NCBI GenBank assembly: GCA_022866005.1
Contig: JALHTV010000036.1
Span: forward strand, 1 to 5,518
Source of the DNA: Phycisphaerae bacterium
GTDB taxonomy: Bacteria; Planctomycetota; Phycisphaerae; SM23-33
DNA length: 5,518 nt
Reading direction: 5' to 3'
Below the pieces are notes generated by a model, which had not been told where the DNA came from, searched no databases, and was given only the letters and a program-made list of their open reading frames with translations. Positions 1 to 4,719 of the stretch are shown here, one piece after another (within the stretch, counting starts at the first letter, position 1; each line of letters begins with the position of its first letter). A program made the position numbers and the translations under genes.

Positions 1-1
1 C

Positions 2-124
2 GGGGAGTTCTACGTCACCGACGTTTTCTGGCCGGACTTCGACGAGGCCGAATTCCGCAAGGCCCTGATCGCTTACGCCCACCGCCACCGCCGCTTCGGG
101 GGCCTGCACGAGACGAGCGCCTGA
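2..124 (+). CDS. 3' end of an unidentified protein (partial)
   Basis: An open frame enters from the left edge and stops at TGA 122-124, giving the last 40 residues of a protein. The visible part is rich in aromatic and acidic residues (FYVTDVFWPDFDEAEF) and then turns basic (YAHRHRRFGG). Codon use is GC-rich with G or C at most third positions, which fits real coding sequence. I do not recognise the family; the fragment is too short, shows no diagnostic motif, and I assign no function. It converges on larA, from which it is separated by an inverted-repeat array, so it is probably not part of the microcompartment operons. The reading frame is likely right but the identity is unknown. Confidence 0.55.
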   Translation, partial: GEFYVTDVFWPDFDEAEFRKALIAYAHRHRRFGGLHETSA

Positions 125-133
125 CGGGGGGCC

Positions 134-173
134 GTCAGTTGGTCAATCGGTCAATCAGTCAATTGGTTAATCG
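134..173 (+). repeat. Tandem array of five degenerate 8-nt units (left arm)
   Basis: Five consecutive octamers run without gaps: GTCAGTTG (134-141), GTCAATCG (142-149), GTCAATCA (150-157), GTCAATTG (158-165) and GTTAATCG (166-173). The consensus is GTYARTYR. The array is clearly richer in A and T than its surroundings and starts 9 nt after the stop codon of the upstream gene. The same type of unit occurs inverted at 209-271 and in direct orientation at 3735-3758. Confidence 0.8.
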
Positions 174-208
174 GCCCGCCACAGGATAGGCGCCCTAAGC
201 CGGGCCCC

Positions 209-271
209 TGATTGACGAATTGACCGGTGGACCGATGGACCCGTAACCAGTTCACGAGTCAACCAGTTAAC
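209..271 (-). repeat. Inverted array of the same 8-nt units (right arm)
   Basis: Units read TGATTGAC (209-216), GAATTGAC (217-224), CGGTGGAC (225-232), CGATGGAC (233-240), a 7-nt unit CCGTAAC (241-247), CAGTTCAC (248-255), GAGTCAAC (256-263) and CAGTTAAC (264-271). These are reverse complements of the left-arm type; CAGTTAAC is the exact reverse complement of the GTTAACTG copies at 3735-3750. The last unit contains the TAA stop of larA (positions 267-269 read on the minus strand). The centre of the array (225-240) is the most diverged. Confidence 0.75.
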
Positions 272-1571
272 GGGTCTTCAGCATCGTATACGGCCCATCG
301 GGGATGATGGCCACTCGGGCCTTGGGGTGAGCGGAAACGAACTCGTCAATCGCCCGCTGGGTCCGCTGCTGGGCGTCGCCCTCGCCCAGGATCGGCGTGA
401 CTGTGATGTGATGCTGCATTTCGGCGGGGATACCATCGCTGACGAACCACAAGCGCTCCTGCCCGATCCGCGCCAGGACCTTGGCGTGCATCTGATAGCC
501 CCACTGGTCCAACTTGGTCTCGTCGCTTGCGGCGATGTCGGCCAGGAACCTCCGCCAGTCGTTGTCGTACCGCAGCATCAGCTCCGTGAAGGCGGGTGAC
601 CCGAGCTGCTCCCCGCAGTGCGAGGCGATCAGGAGCGTGGAGTTCTCTCCCAGCGCCGGCAGGGCCGTGCACATGCCCTTGCCGGTCTGGTAAAAGGTCT
701 GGTCCAGCGGGAAGCCCCCCCCGTTGGTCACGACCAGGTCGAAGGGGCGCTGGATCATGGCCGAGGTCCACTGGACCACCTCGCGGCAGCCGGCTAGGTG
801 CGCCTTCACCAGGTCGCCGCAGTAGACGCCCGCGACCCGCCGGTCGCGCGTGATGGCGACGTTGAACAGGAAGCCCACCCCCACGGCCCGGGCGACCCCC
901 AGCGCGATCTCGTGGCAGGGGTTGCCGTCCAGAATCCCGTTGTCGGCCTTGGGGTCGGCGAGCGTCTTGTAGCCGTGGAACCGCTGCAACGTGGCCAGGT
1001 CCACCAGCGCCGGGCACACGCCCTTGCGCCCGCCGGAGAACCCGGCCATGAAGTGCGGCTCGATGTAGCCGGTGACGATCCGCAGGTCGGCCTGGGCGAA
1101 GCGGCGGCAGACGCTGACCGGCGGTGAGTCGCTGACGGTCACCAGCGTCGAGGCGTCCTCGGCCCGGTGGTCGATCACCTCTAGGCGCCCTAGCAGCTCG
1201 TCCCCCAGGATGATCTGGCGCTCTTGCGGTGTGCTGGGCCGGTGCAGCCCCGTGCCGATGATGACGACGATCTGCCCGTCGGCCACACCGGCGGCGTTCA
1301 GGGCCTCCAGCATCGCGGGCAGGAACTCCTTGTTGGGCACGGGGCGGGTAATGTCGGAGATGGTGATGGCGACCGTGCGCGGCCGGCGGGCCGCGACGAT
1401 CTCCGCCAGACCCTTGCACCCGATGGGCTTCGCCAAGGCGCGCCTGACCGCCCCGGCCGGGTCCGCCAGCGCCGGGACGGCCTTGCCCTCCAGAACCACG
1501 GCCTCCGCCGGGACAGTGACCGTCAGGCCCCCCTTGCCGTAGAGCATCTTGATTGTCTGCGTCTTGCTCAT
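267..1571 (-). CDS. larA: LarA-family nickel-pincer 2-hydroxyacid racemase
   Basis: This 434-residue protein belongs to the LarA/DUF2088 family, cytoplasmic racemases or epimerases of 2-hydroxyacids that use the nickel-pincer nucleotide cofactor; the founding member interconverts L- and D-lactate. The residues known from Lactobacillus plantarum LarA are all in place: D73 and R76 in SDITRP, H110 in GTGLHRP, H173 in GYIEPH, K183 (cofactor-anchoring lysine) in SGGRKG, H199 as nickel ligand 16 residues later, Y294, Q295 and K298 in FYQTGKGM, and W357. The length is normal for the family. I chose the ATG at 1569-1571 because an AAAGG (1580-1584, minus strand) sits 8 nt upstream and the family motif MLYGKGG follows closely; frame further upstream overlaps pduS and has no homology. 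It is transcribed divergently from pduS. The larBCE cofactor-synthesis genes are not in view. The exact substrate cannot be read from sequence; lactate is plausible in a BMC setting. Confidence 0.92.
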   Translation of the reverse strand: MSKTQTIKMLYGKGGLTVTVPAEAVVLEGKAVPALADPAGAVRRALAKPIGCKGLAEIVAARRPRTVAITISDITRPVPNKEFLPAMLEALNAAGVADGQIVVIIGTGLHRPSTPQERQIILGDELLGRLEVIDHRAEDASTLVTVSDSPPVSVCRRFAQADLRIVTGYIEPHFMAGFSGGRKGVCPALVDLATLQRFHGYKTLADPKADNGILDGNPCHEIALGVARAVGVGFLFNVAITRDRRVAGVYCGDLVKAHLAGCREVVQWTSAMIQRPFDLVVTNGGGFPLDQTFYQTGKGMCTALPALGENSTLLIASHCGEQLGSPAFTELMLRYDNDWRRFLADIAASDETKLDQWGYQMHAKVLARIGQERLWFVSDGIPAEMQHHITVTPILGEGDAQQRTQRAIDEFVSAHPKARVAIIPDGPYTMLKTR

Positions 1572-1629
1572 GGCCGGCGCCTTTGTGTCTGCGCACCAGT
1601 CTAGCAGGTTCGCCCCAGCGTCCCAACCA

Positions 1630-1649
1630 CGCAGCGCGGGTCCGCTGCG
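1630..1649. promoter_or_regulatory. Perfect 7-bp inverted repeat, candidate operator or leader hairpin
   Basis: CGCAGCG (1630-1636) and CGCTGCG (1643-1649) are exact reverse complements separated by 6 nt. The repeat ends 2 bp before the putative -35 box of the pduS promoter and lies about 58 bp upstream of the larA start. It could be a regulator binding site shared by both genes or a hairpin in the larA leader. GC-rich DNA yields such repeats by chance fairly often, so the support is modest. Confidence 0.35.
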
Positions 1650-1651
1650 CC

Positions 1652-1680
1652 TTGTTTGGCTTGGGGTGATTCGATATACA
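1652..1680 (+). promoter_or_regulatory. Putative sigma70-type promoter for pduS-pduT
   Basis: TTGTTT (1652-1657) is followed after exactly 17 nt by TATACA (1675-1680). The -35 box matches the consensus at 3 of 6 positions and the -10 at 4 of 6. This short AT-rich stretch stands out in an otherwise GC-rich gap. The pduS start lies about 45 nt downstream of the -10 box. The TATA segment might also serve the minus strand. The call is by eye only. Confidence 0.4.
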
Positions 1681-1713
1681 CGGTTCGTAGGGCGCCCCGA
1701 TGAGGTCGCCCGT

Positions 1714-1719
1714 GGTGAG
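1714..1719 (+). promoter_or_regulatory. Ribosome-binding site of pduS
   Basis: GGTGAG lies 6 nt upstream of the ATG at 1726-1728 and can pair with the 16S anti-Shine-Dalgarno sequence. It decides the start of pduS over the frame extension that begins at 1549. Confidence 0.6.
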
Positions 1720-1725
1720 CCGACC

Positions 1726-3057
1726 ATGGCAGCAGTGACTGTAGATACCATCCGCGCCGCGGGCGTGGTGGGGGCAGGCGGGGCGGGTTTTCCCACGCAC
1801 GTCAAGCTCTCCAGCCCGGTCGATACGGTGCTGATCAACGCGGCCGAGTGCGAGCCGCTGCTGCACAAGGACAAGGAAGTCCTCAAGGCCCACCCCGACG
1901 CGGTGCTGGCGGGCCTGGCCGCCGCGATGGAACTGACCGGCGCGCAGCGAGGCGTCGTCGCCATCAAGGAGAAGTACGCTGACGTCATCGACGCCCTTCG
2001 GCCCAAGCTCGCGCGGAATATGGACATCGCAGCGCTTGCGGATGCCTATCCTGCCGGCGACGAGTTCATCCTGGTCTACGAGGTGCTGGGGCGCGTCGTG
2101 CCGCCGGGCGGGCTGCCGCTGGACGTCTCAGCCGTGGTGATGAACGTCGAGACCGCGTTGAACGTGGCCCATTCGCCCCGCCGCCCCGTGACGGAGAAGT
2201 TCCTCTCCGTCGCCGGGGCGGTGGCCCAGCCGGTGACCCTTCGCGTGCCGGTGGGCGTGGCGCTGGCCGAATGCGTCGCTGCCGCGGGCGGGGCGACGGT
2301 GGACGATCCCAACTACGTCGTCGGCGGCGTGATGATGGGCGCGCTGGAGGACAACCACCAGGCCGTGGTGGACAAGACCACCGGCGGCGTGATTGTCCTG
2401 CCCTCCGGCCACGTGGTCGTGCGGCGGCGCCGGCAGGACTGGCGGCAGATCCAGCGCATCGGAGCCAGCGCGTGCGACCAGTGCGTCTTCTGCACCGAGC
2501 TGTGCCCGCGCTACCTGCTGGGGCATCCCATTGAGCCGCACCGGGCGATGCGGAGCCTGCAATTCACCCTGATCGGGGCCAGGAACGTGCAAGGCACGGC
2601 GTTCTGCTGCGAGTGCAACCTGTGCAGCCTGTACAGTTGCCCCGAGGACCTGGACCCCAAGACCGTCTGCGCCGAGAACAAGCGGCGGTTGCTCGCGGCC
2701 AAGCAGCGCTGGGAGAACCCGCCCTTCAATCCCGCTCGGCCTGCGGCGCTGCTGGCCGGGCGGAAGGCGCCGATGAGGCGGCTGATGCAGAAACTGGGAT
2801 TGACCGGCTTCCGCAACGAGGGGCCGCTGAGGCCGGAGCTTCTGGCGGCGCGAAAAGTGGGCATCAAACTCAAGCAACACATCGGCGCCGCGTGCGAGCC
2901 GACGGTGAGGATGGGTCAGGCGGTGAGGACGGGCGACGCGGTCGGCCGGCCGCCAGTGACGAACGGCAAGCCCGCGCTGGGCGCGCCGGTGCACGCCAGC
3001 ATCGACGGCGTGGTCTCGGGCCTGGGCGACGGCGTGGTGTGGATTGAAAAACGATGA
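1726..3057 (+). CDS. pduS: PduS-like RnfC-related flavin/Fe-S oxidoreductase
   Basis: The 443-residue product matches the PduS/RnfC-like family, flavoproteins with two [4Fe-4S] clusters that work with microcompartments; Salmonella PduS is a cobalamin reductase of about 450 residues. Visible in order are the N-terminal nucleotide/flavin-binding motif GAGGAGFPTHVKL (residues 16-28) with NAAECEPLL (38-46), a soluble-ligand-binding-like middle, a first cluster motif C250-x2-C253-x2-C256-x3-C260-P, a second motif C294-x2-C297-x2-C300-x4-C305-P (C295 is an adjacent alternative ligand), and a C-terminal barrel-sandwich domain (about 385-443) ending in GDGVVWIEKR. I see no signal peptide or membrane segment, as expected for a soluble PduS rather than membrane RnfC. 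The ATG at 1726 is chosen for its ribosome-binding site and because the family normally starts just before the glycine-rich motif. The stop overlaps the next start (ATGA). Whether it reduces a cobalamin or another carrier is not visible; no B12-dependent enzyme is in the window. Confidence 0.93.
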   Translation: MAAVTVDTIRAAGVVGAGGAGFPTHVKLSSPVDTVLINAAECEPLLHKDKEVLKAHPDAVLAGLAAAMELTGAQRGVVAIKEKYADVIDALRPKLARNMDIAALADAYPAGDEFILVYEVLGRVVPPGGLPLDVSAVVMNVETALNVAHSPRRPVTEKFLSVAGAVAQPVTLRVPVGVALAECVAAAGGATVDDPNYVVGGVMMGALEDNHQAVVDKTTGGVIVLPSGHVVVRRRRQDWRQIQRIGASACDQCVFCTELCPRYLLGHPIEPHRAMRSLQFTLIGARNVQGTAFCCECNLCSLYSCPEDLDPKTVCAENKRRLLAAKQRWENPPFNPARPAALLAGRKAPMRRLMQKLGLTGFRNEGPLRPELLAARKVGIKLKQHIGAACEPTVRMGQAVRTGDAVGRPPVTNGKPALGAPVHASIDGVVSGLGDGVVWIEKR

Positions 3058-3644
3058 ACCCTACAGATACACAACCCCAACGATCAGGAACCTTCAAAGC
3101 CATCGGCGCGGTGGAGCTGAGCAGCATCGGCGTGGGTTATCAGGTGCAGGATGAGATGCTCAAGGCCGCCTCCGTCTGCCTGCTGGTGGCCAGGACCATC
3201 TGCTCGGGCAAGTACTTCATCGTCGTCGGCGGGTCGGTCAGTGACGTGCAGTCGTCGGTCTCCTCTGCGCTCCAGGTGGCGGGCGAGGCCCTCATCGACC
3301 ATCTGGTCATCCCCAACGTGCACGAGTCGGTCTTCCCCGCGCTGGGCCAATCGGTGGTCCTGGCGGCCGGGCAGGCCCAGGCCCTGGGCGTGATCGAGAG
3401 CTTCAGCGGTACGAGCATCGTCGCGGCCGCCGATGCCGCGGCAACGGCCGGCAAGGTCACCCTGTTCCGCATCCACGTGGCGATGGCGCTGGGGGGCAAG
3501 GGCTTCTGCCTGCTGACCGGCTCGCTCGCGGACGTCCGCGCCGCCGTCCAAGCCGGGGCCGAAGAGGTCCGCCAACGCGGCCTGCTGGTCAGCCAGATCG
3601 TCATCCCACAACCCAGCCCGGAACTGTTCAGCGAGTACATCTGA
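3054..3644 (+). CDS. pduT: PduT-like tandem BMC-domain shell protein (BMC-T)
   Basis: This 196-residue protein has two consecutive BMC domains, about residues 14-95 (KAIGAVELSSIGVGYQ onward) and 109-190 (ALGVIESFSGTSIVAAADA onward), so it should form a pseudohexameric trimer in the compartment shell. It resembles PduT along its length, including VIPNVHESVFPAL at the end of the first domain and SQIVIPQPSPE at the end of the second. The pore loop of domain 1 reads RTICSGK, keeping a cysteine (C50) where PduT has the cysteine implicated in holding a [4Fe-4S] cluster at the trimer pore. About 12 extra polar residues precede the first domain. The start codon overlaps the pduS stop by 4 nt, so the two are probably translationally coupled. 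This fits the idea that PduS passes electrons through PduT, an inference from family knowledge and context. Confidence 0.93.
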   Translation: MNPTDTQPQRSGTFKAIGAVELSSIGVGYQVQDEMLKAASVCLLVARTICSGKYFIVVGGSVSDVQSSVSSALQVAGEALIDHLVIPNVHESVFPALGQSVVLAAGQAQALGVIESFSGTSIVAAADAAATAGKVTLFRIHVAMALGGKGFCLLTGSLADVRAAVQAGAEEVRQRGLLVSQIVIPQPSPELFSEYI

Positions 3645-3734
3645 TCAATGGCGGGTAAAAGTCTGTCAGAATGGTTGGAATCAGTCACTGGGGCCTTGGG
3701 CATCGGATAGGCATTACTGGGTGCCACTCCTAGA

Positions 3735-3758
3735 GTTAACTGGTTAACTGGTTAACTT
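3735..3758 (+). repeat. Three tandem GTTAACTG octamers
   Basis: GTTAACTG occurs at 3735-3742 and 3743-3750, followed by GTTAACTT at 3751-3758. This is the same unit as CAGTTAAC (264-271, inverse orientation) beside larA and has the same 8-nt period as the arrays at 134-271. It is a second intergenic site of one dispersed repeat family. It lies in the gap upstream of the regulator promoter and has no coding role. Confidence 0.85.
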
Positions 3759-3774
3759 GGAAGCCGCCATTTGC

Positions 3775-3790
3775 TGACCGACTTCGGTCA
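3775..3790. promoter_or_regulatory. 16-bp palindrome, candidate operator or weak terminator
   Basis: TGACCGA (3775-3781) and TCGGTCA (3784-3790) are exact reverse complements around a 2-bp centre. The palindrome is about 40 bp upstream of the -35 box of the regulator promoter. Its symmetry and length fit a dimeric repressor site, for example autoregulation by the DeoR-type protein. It could also be a hairpin at the end of the pduS-pduT transcript, but no T-run follows. Confidence 0.4.
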
Positions 3791-3809
3791 CGTGCCTGCC
3801 ACGCCTAGA

Positions 3810-3828
3810 AGTTTTTCGTGAAAAAACT
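3810..3828. promoter_or_regulatory. AT-rich inverted repeat next to the -35 box (UP element or operator)
   Basis: AGTTTTT (3810-3816) and AAAAACT (3822-3828) are exact reverse complements with a 5-nt centre. The repeat ends 2 bp before the TTGACG box. Its A/T tracts occupy the -40 to -60 zone, where an UP element would contact the RNA polymerase alpha subunit. A regulator site is equally possible. Confidence 0.4.
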
Positions 3829-3830
3829 GC

Positions 3831-3859
3831 TTGACGGCAATCTCGAAGTCTGCGATAAT
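3831..3859 (+). promoter_or_regulatory. Sigma70-type promoter of the regulator-pduL-BMC operon
   Basis: TTGACG (3831-3836) and GATAAT (3854-3859) each match the consensus at 5 of 6 positions and are separated by exactly 17 bp. Transcription would start near 3866, leaving a leader of about 30 nt before the ATG at 3898. This is the best promoter in the window and, with its AT-rich upstream tract, could be strong when not repressed. Confidence 0.7.
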
Positions 3860-3897
3860 TATGCTGGCCTTCCATCATAGTGCGAACGTTTCTAGTC

Positions 3898-4719
3898 ATG
3901 GCGACGGAACTAGGCATAGAAGATCGCCGGGCCAAAGAAGCCGAGCTCCTCTCGCAGAAAGGCTTCATGTCGCTATCGGAGCTGATGGCGCAGGTGGAGG
4001 TGTCCGAGAGCACGGTTCGGCGCGACCTGGAGGTCCTGGAGGAGCAGGGCCTGATCCGCCGCACGCACGGCGGGGCGGTGTACGTCAAGGATTCCGGCAC
4101 CGATAGGCTGGCCTTTGCGGACCGCCAGATGGCCGCCGCCGCCGAGAAGCAGGCCATCGCCAGAGCGGTCGCGGAGCTGATCCCCACCGGCCAGACCATC
4201 CTCATCAACGGGGGCACGACCTGCTACCAGGTGGCGCGGGCGATCGCCGGCAGGCGGCTGAACGTGGTGACCAACTCCCTGCCCATCGCCTCGCTGCTGT
4301 CGGCCGACCTGGCCACGGAGGTCACGCTGATCGGCGGGTACCTGTATCCGCGGACGGGCGTGGCCTTGGGAAGCATGGCCGAGCAGCAGCTCGCCGGCCT
4401 GCGCGCCACGCAGTTGATCCTCAGTTGCGCCGCCCTCAGCGAGGAGGGCGCCTTCAACCCCAACCAGATGATGGTGGACGTCGAGCGGTGCATGATGCAG
4501 GTGGCCGACGAGGTCATCATGGCCGTGGACCACACCAAGCTGGGCAACCGCTCGGTGGCCAGGCTGTGCGGCCTGGATGCGCTGGACGTGATCGTCACGG
4601 ACAGCGGCCTGTCGGCCGAGAGCCGCCAGTGGCTGGCGGGCCTGAAGGCCAAGGTGATCCTCGCGCCTTTGCAGGAAGGCGGATCGGCCGACGAGCGAAA
4701 GCGGCTGGGCAAGCCATGA
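3898..4719 (+). CDS. DeoR-family transcriptional regulator
   Basis: The 273-residue product is a DeoR/GlpR-type regulator, a family that usually represses sugar-catabolic operons and responds to a phosphorylated sugar. The N-terminal winged helix-turn-helix spans about residues 8-62, with the recognition segment SESTVRRDLEVLEEQGLI and the typical ending RRTHGGA. The C-terminal effector domain shows INGGTT (103-108, corresponding to the usual DxGTT phosphate-binding loop with N in place of D), VVTNS (123-127), and DHTKLGNRS (211-219, the family's DxSKFG-type segment). I prefer the ATG at 3898; a GTG at 3880 in frame would add six residues and leave only about 14 nt of leader. Neither has a clear Shine-Dalgarno sequence. 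The stop overlaps the pduL start (ATGA), so regulator and enzyme are co-translated. It most likely controls this BMC locus; the effector is unknown, with a fucose- or rhamnose-derived phosphate a reasonable guess. Confidence 0.9.
   Translation: MATELGIEDRRAKEAELLSQKGFMSLSELMAQVEVSESTVRRDLEVLEEQGLIRRTHGGAVYVKDSGTDRLAFADRQMAAAAEKQAIARAVAELIPTGQTILINGGTTCYQVARAIAGRRLNVVTNSLPIASLLSADLATEVTLIGGYLYPRTGVALGSMAEQQLAGLRATQLILSCAALSEEGAFNPNQMMVDVERCMMQVADEVIMAVDHTKLGNRSVARLCGLDALDVIVTDSGLSAESRQWLAGLKAKVILAPLQEGGSADERKRLGKP

Larger units (their letters stand above)
134..271. terminator. Long imperfect inverted repeat, possible bidirectional terminator
   Basis: The two octamer arrays form an extended inverted repeat between convergent genes. 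The core is GGCCCG (173-178) pairing with CGGGCC (201-206). After a 3-nt bulge, GTTAATC (166-172) pairs with GATTGAC (210-216), and GTCAATT (158-164) is the exact reverse complement of AATTGAC (218-224). Pairing continues imperfectly outward to about 134-141. A smaller TAGG/CCTA pair (187-190 and 194-197) lies in the loop. The location between two facing stop codons suggests transcription termination in both directions, but there is no clean T-run, so the function is inferred from position and structure only. Confidence 0.45.
1572..1725. promoter_or_regulatory. Divergent control region between larA and pduS
   Basis: This 154-bp gap separates two divergent start codons and must hold promoters for both larA and the pduS-pduT operon. 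It contains a perfect inverted repeat at 1630-1649, a promoter candidate facing pduS at 1652-1680, an 8-bp palindrome GGGCGCCC at 1690-1697, and the pduS ribosome-binding site at 1714-1719. I could not pick out a convincing promoter for larA. Open frames crossing this gap on both strands are upstream extensions of the two real genes and show no family features. Confidence 0.65.
3645..3897. other. Intergenic region between pduT and the DeoR-type regulator
   Basis: In this 253-bp stretch I see no gene. The first 90 nt (3645-3734) show no strong hairpin followed by a T-run, so no classical terminator for pduS-pduT is evident. The second part contains the octamer repeat (3735-3758), a 16-bp palindrome (3775-3790), an AT-rich inverted repeat (3810-3828) and a near-consensus promoter (3831-3859) for the downstream operon. 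Confidence 0.7.

Noticed and set aside
134..271. CRISPR array or insertion-sequence end as an explanation of the repeats
   Set aside because: The units are 8 nt without spacers, no cas or transposase gene is visible, and there is no target-site duplication that I can identify.
1680..1690. CGAAC-type half site shared between the larA-pduS gap (minus strand) and 3883-3890
   Set aside because: The shared core is only about five bases, and the flanks differ; it is too short to propose a common operator.
1549..1725. Earlier in-frame start for pduS (MIVCVLLMAGAF...), which could look like a signal peptide
   Set aside because: It would overlap the larA start and run through the promoter region. 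PduS is a soluble protein that begins close to the GAGGAG motif, and ATG 1726 has a good ribosome-binding site.
346..1893. Long minus-strand frame of about 500 codons overlapping larA
   Set aside because: It is an out-of-frame shadow of larA in high-GC DNA, full of Arg, Gly, Pro and Ala with no recognisable domain.
1572..2027. Upstream extension of the larA frame on the minus strand, adding about 150 residues and overlapping pduS
   Set aside because: The added residues are low-complexity Ser/Ala/Arg-rich sequence with no LarA similarity. LarA proteins are about 420-435 residues long, and the ATG at 1571 has a suitable AAAGG upstream.
3645..3734. Possible terminator after pduT (GGCA near 3712 and TGCC near 3724)
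   Set aside because: Only a 4-bp stem with a large loop and no T-run; this is not better than chance.
3880..3897. GTG start adding six residues to the DeoR-type regulator
   Set aside because: No ribosome-binding site precedes it and it would lie only about 14 nt from the predicted transcription start. It is kept as a possible alternative but ATG 3898 is preferred.
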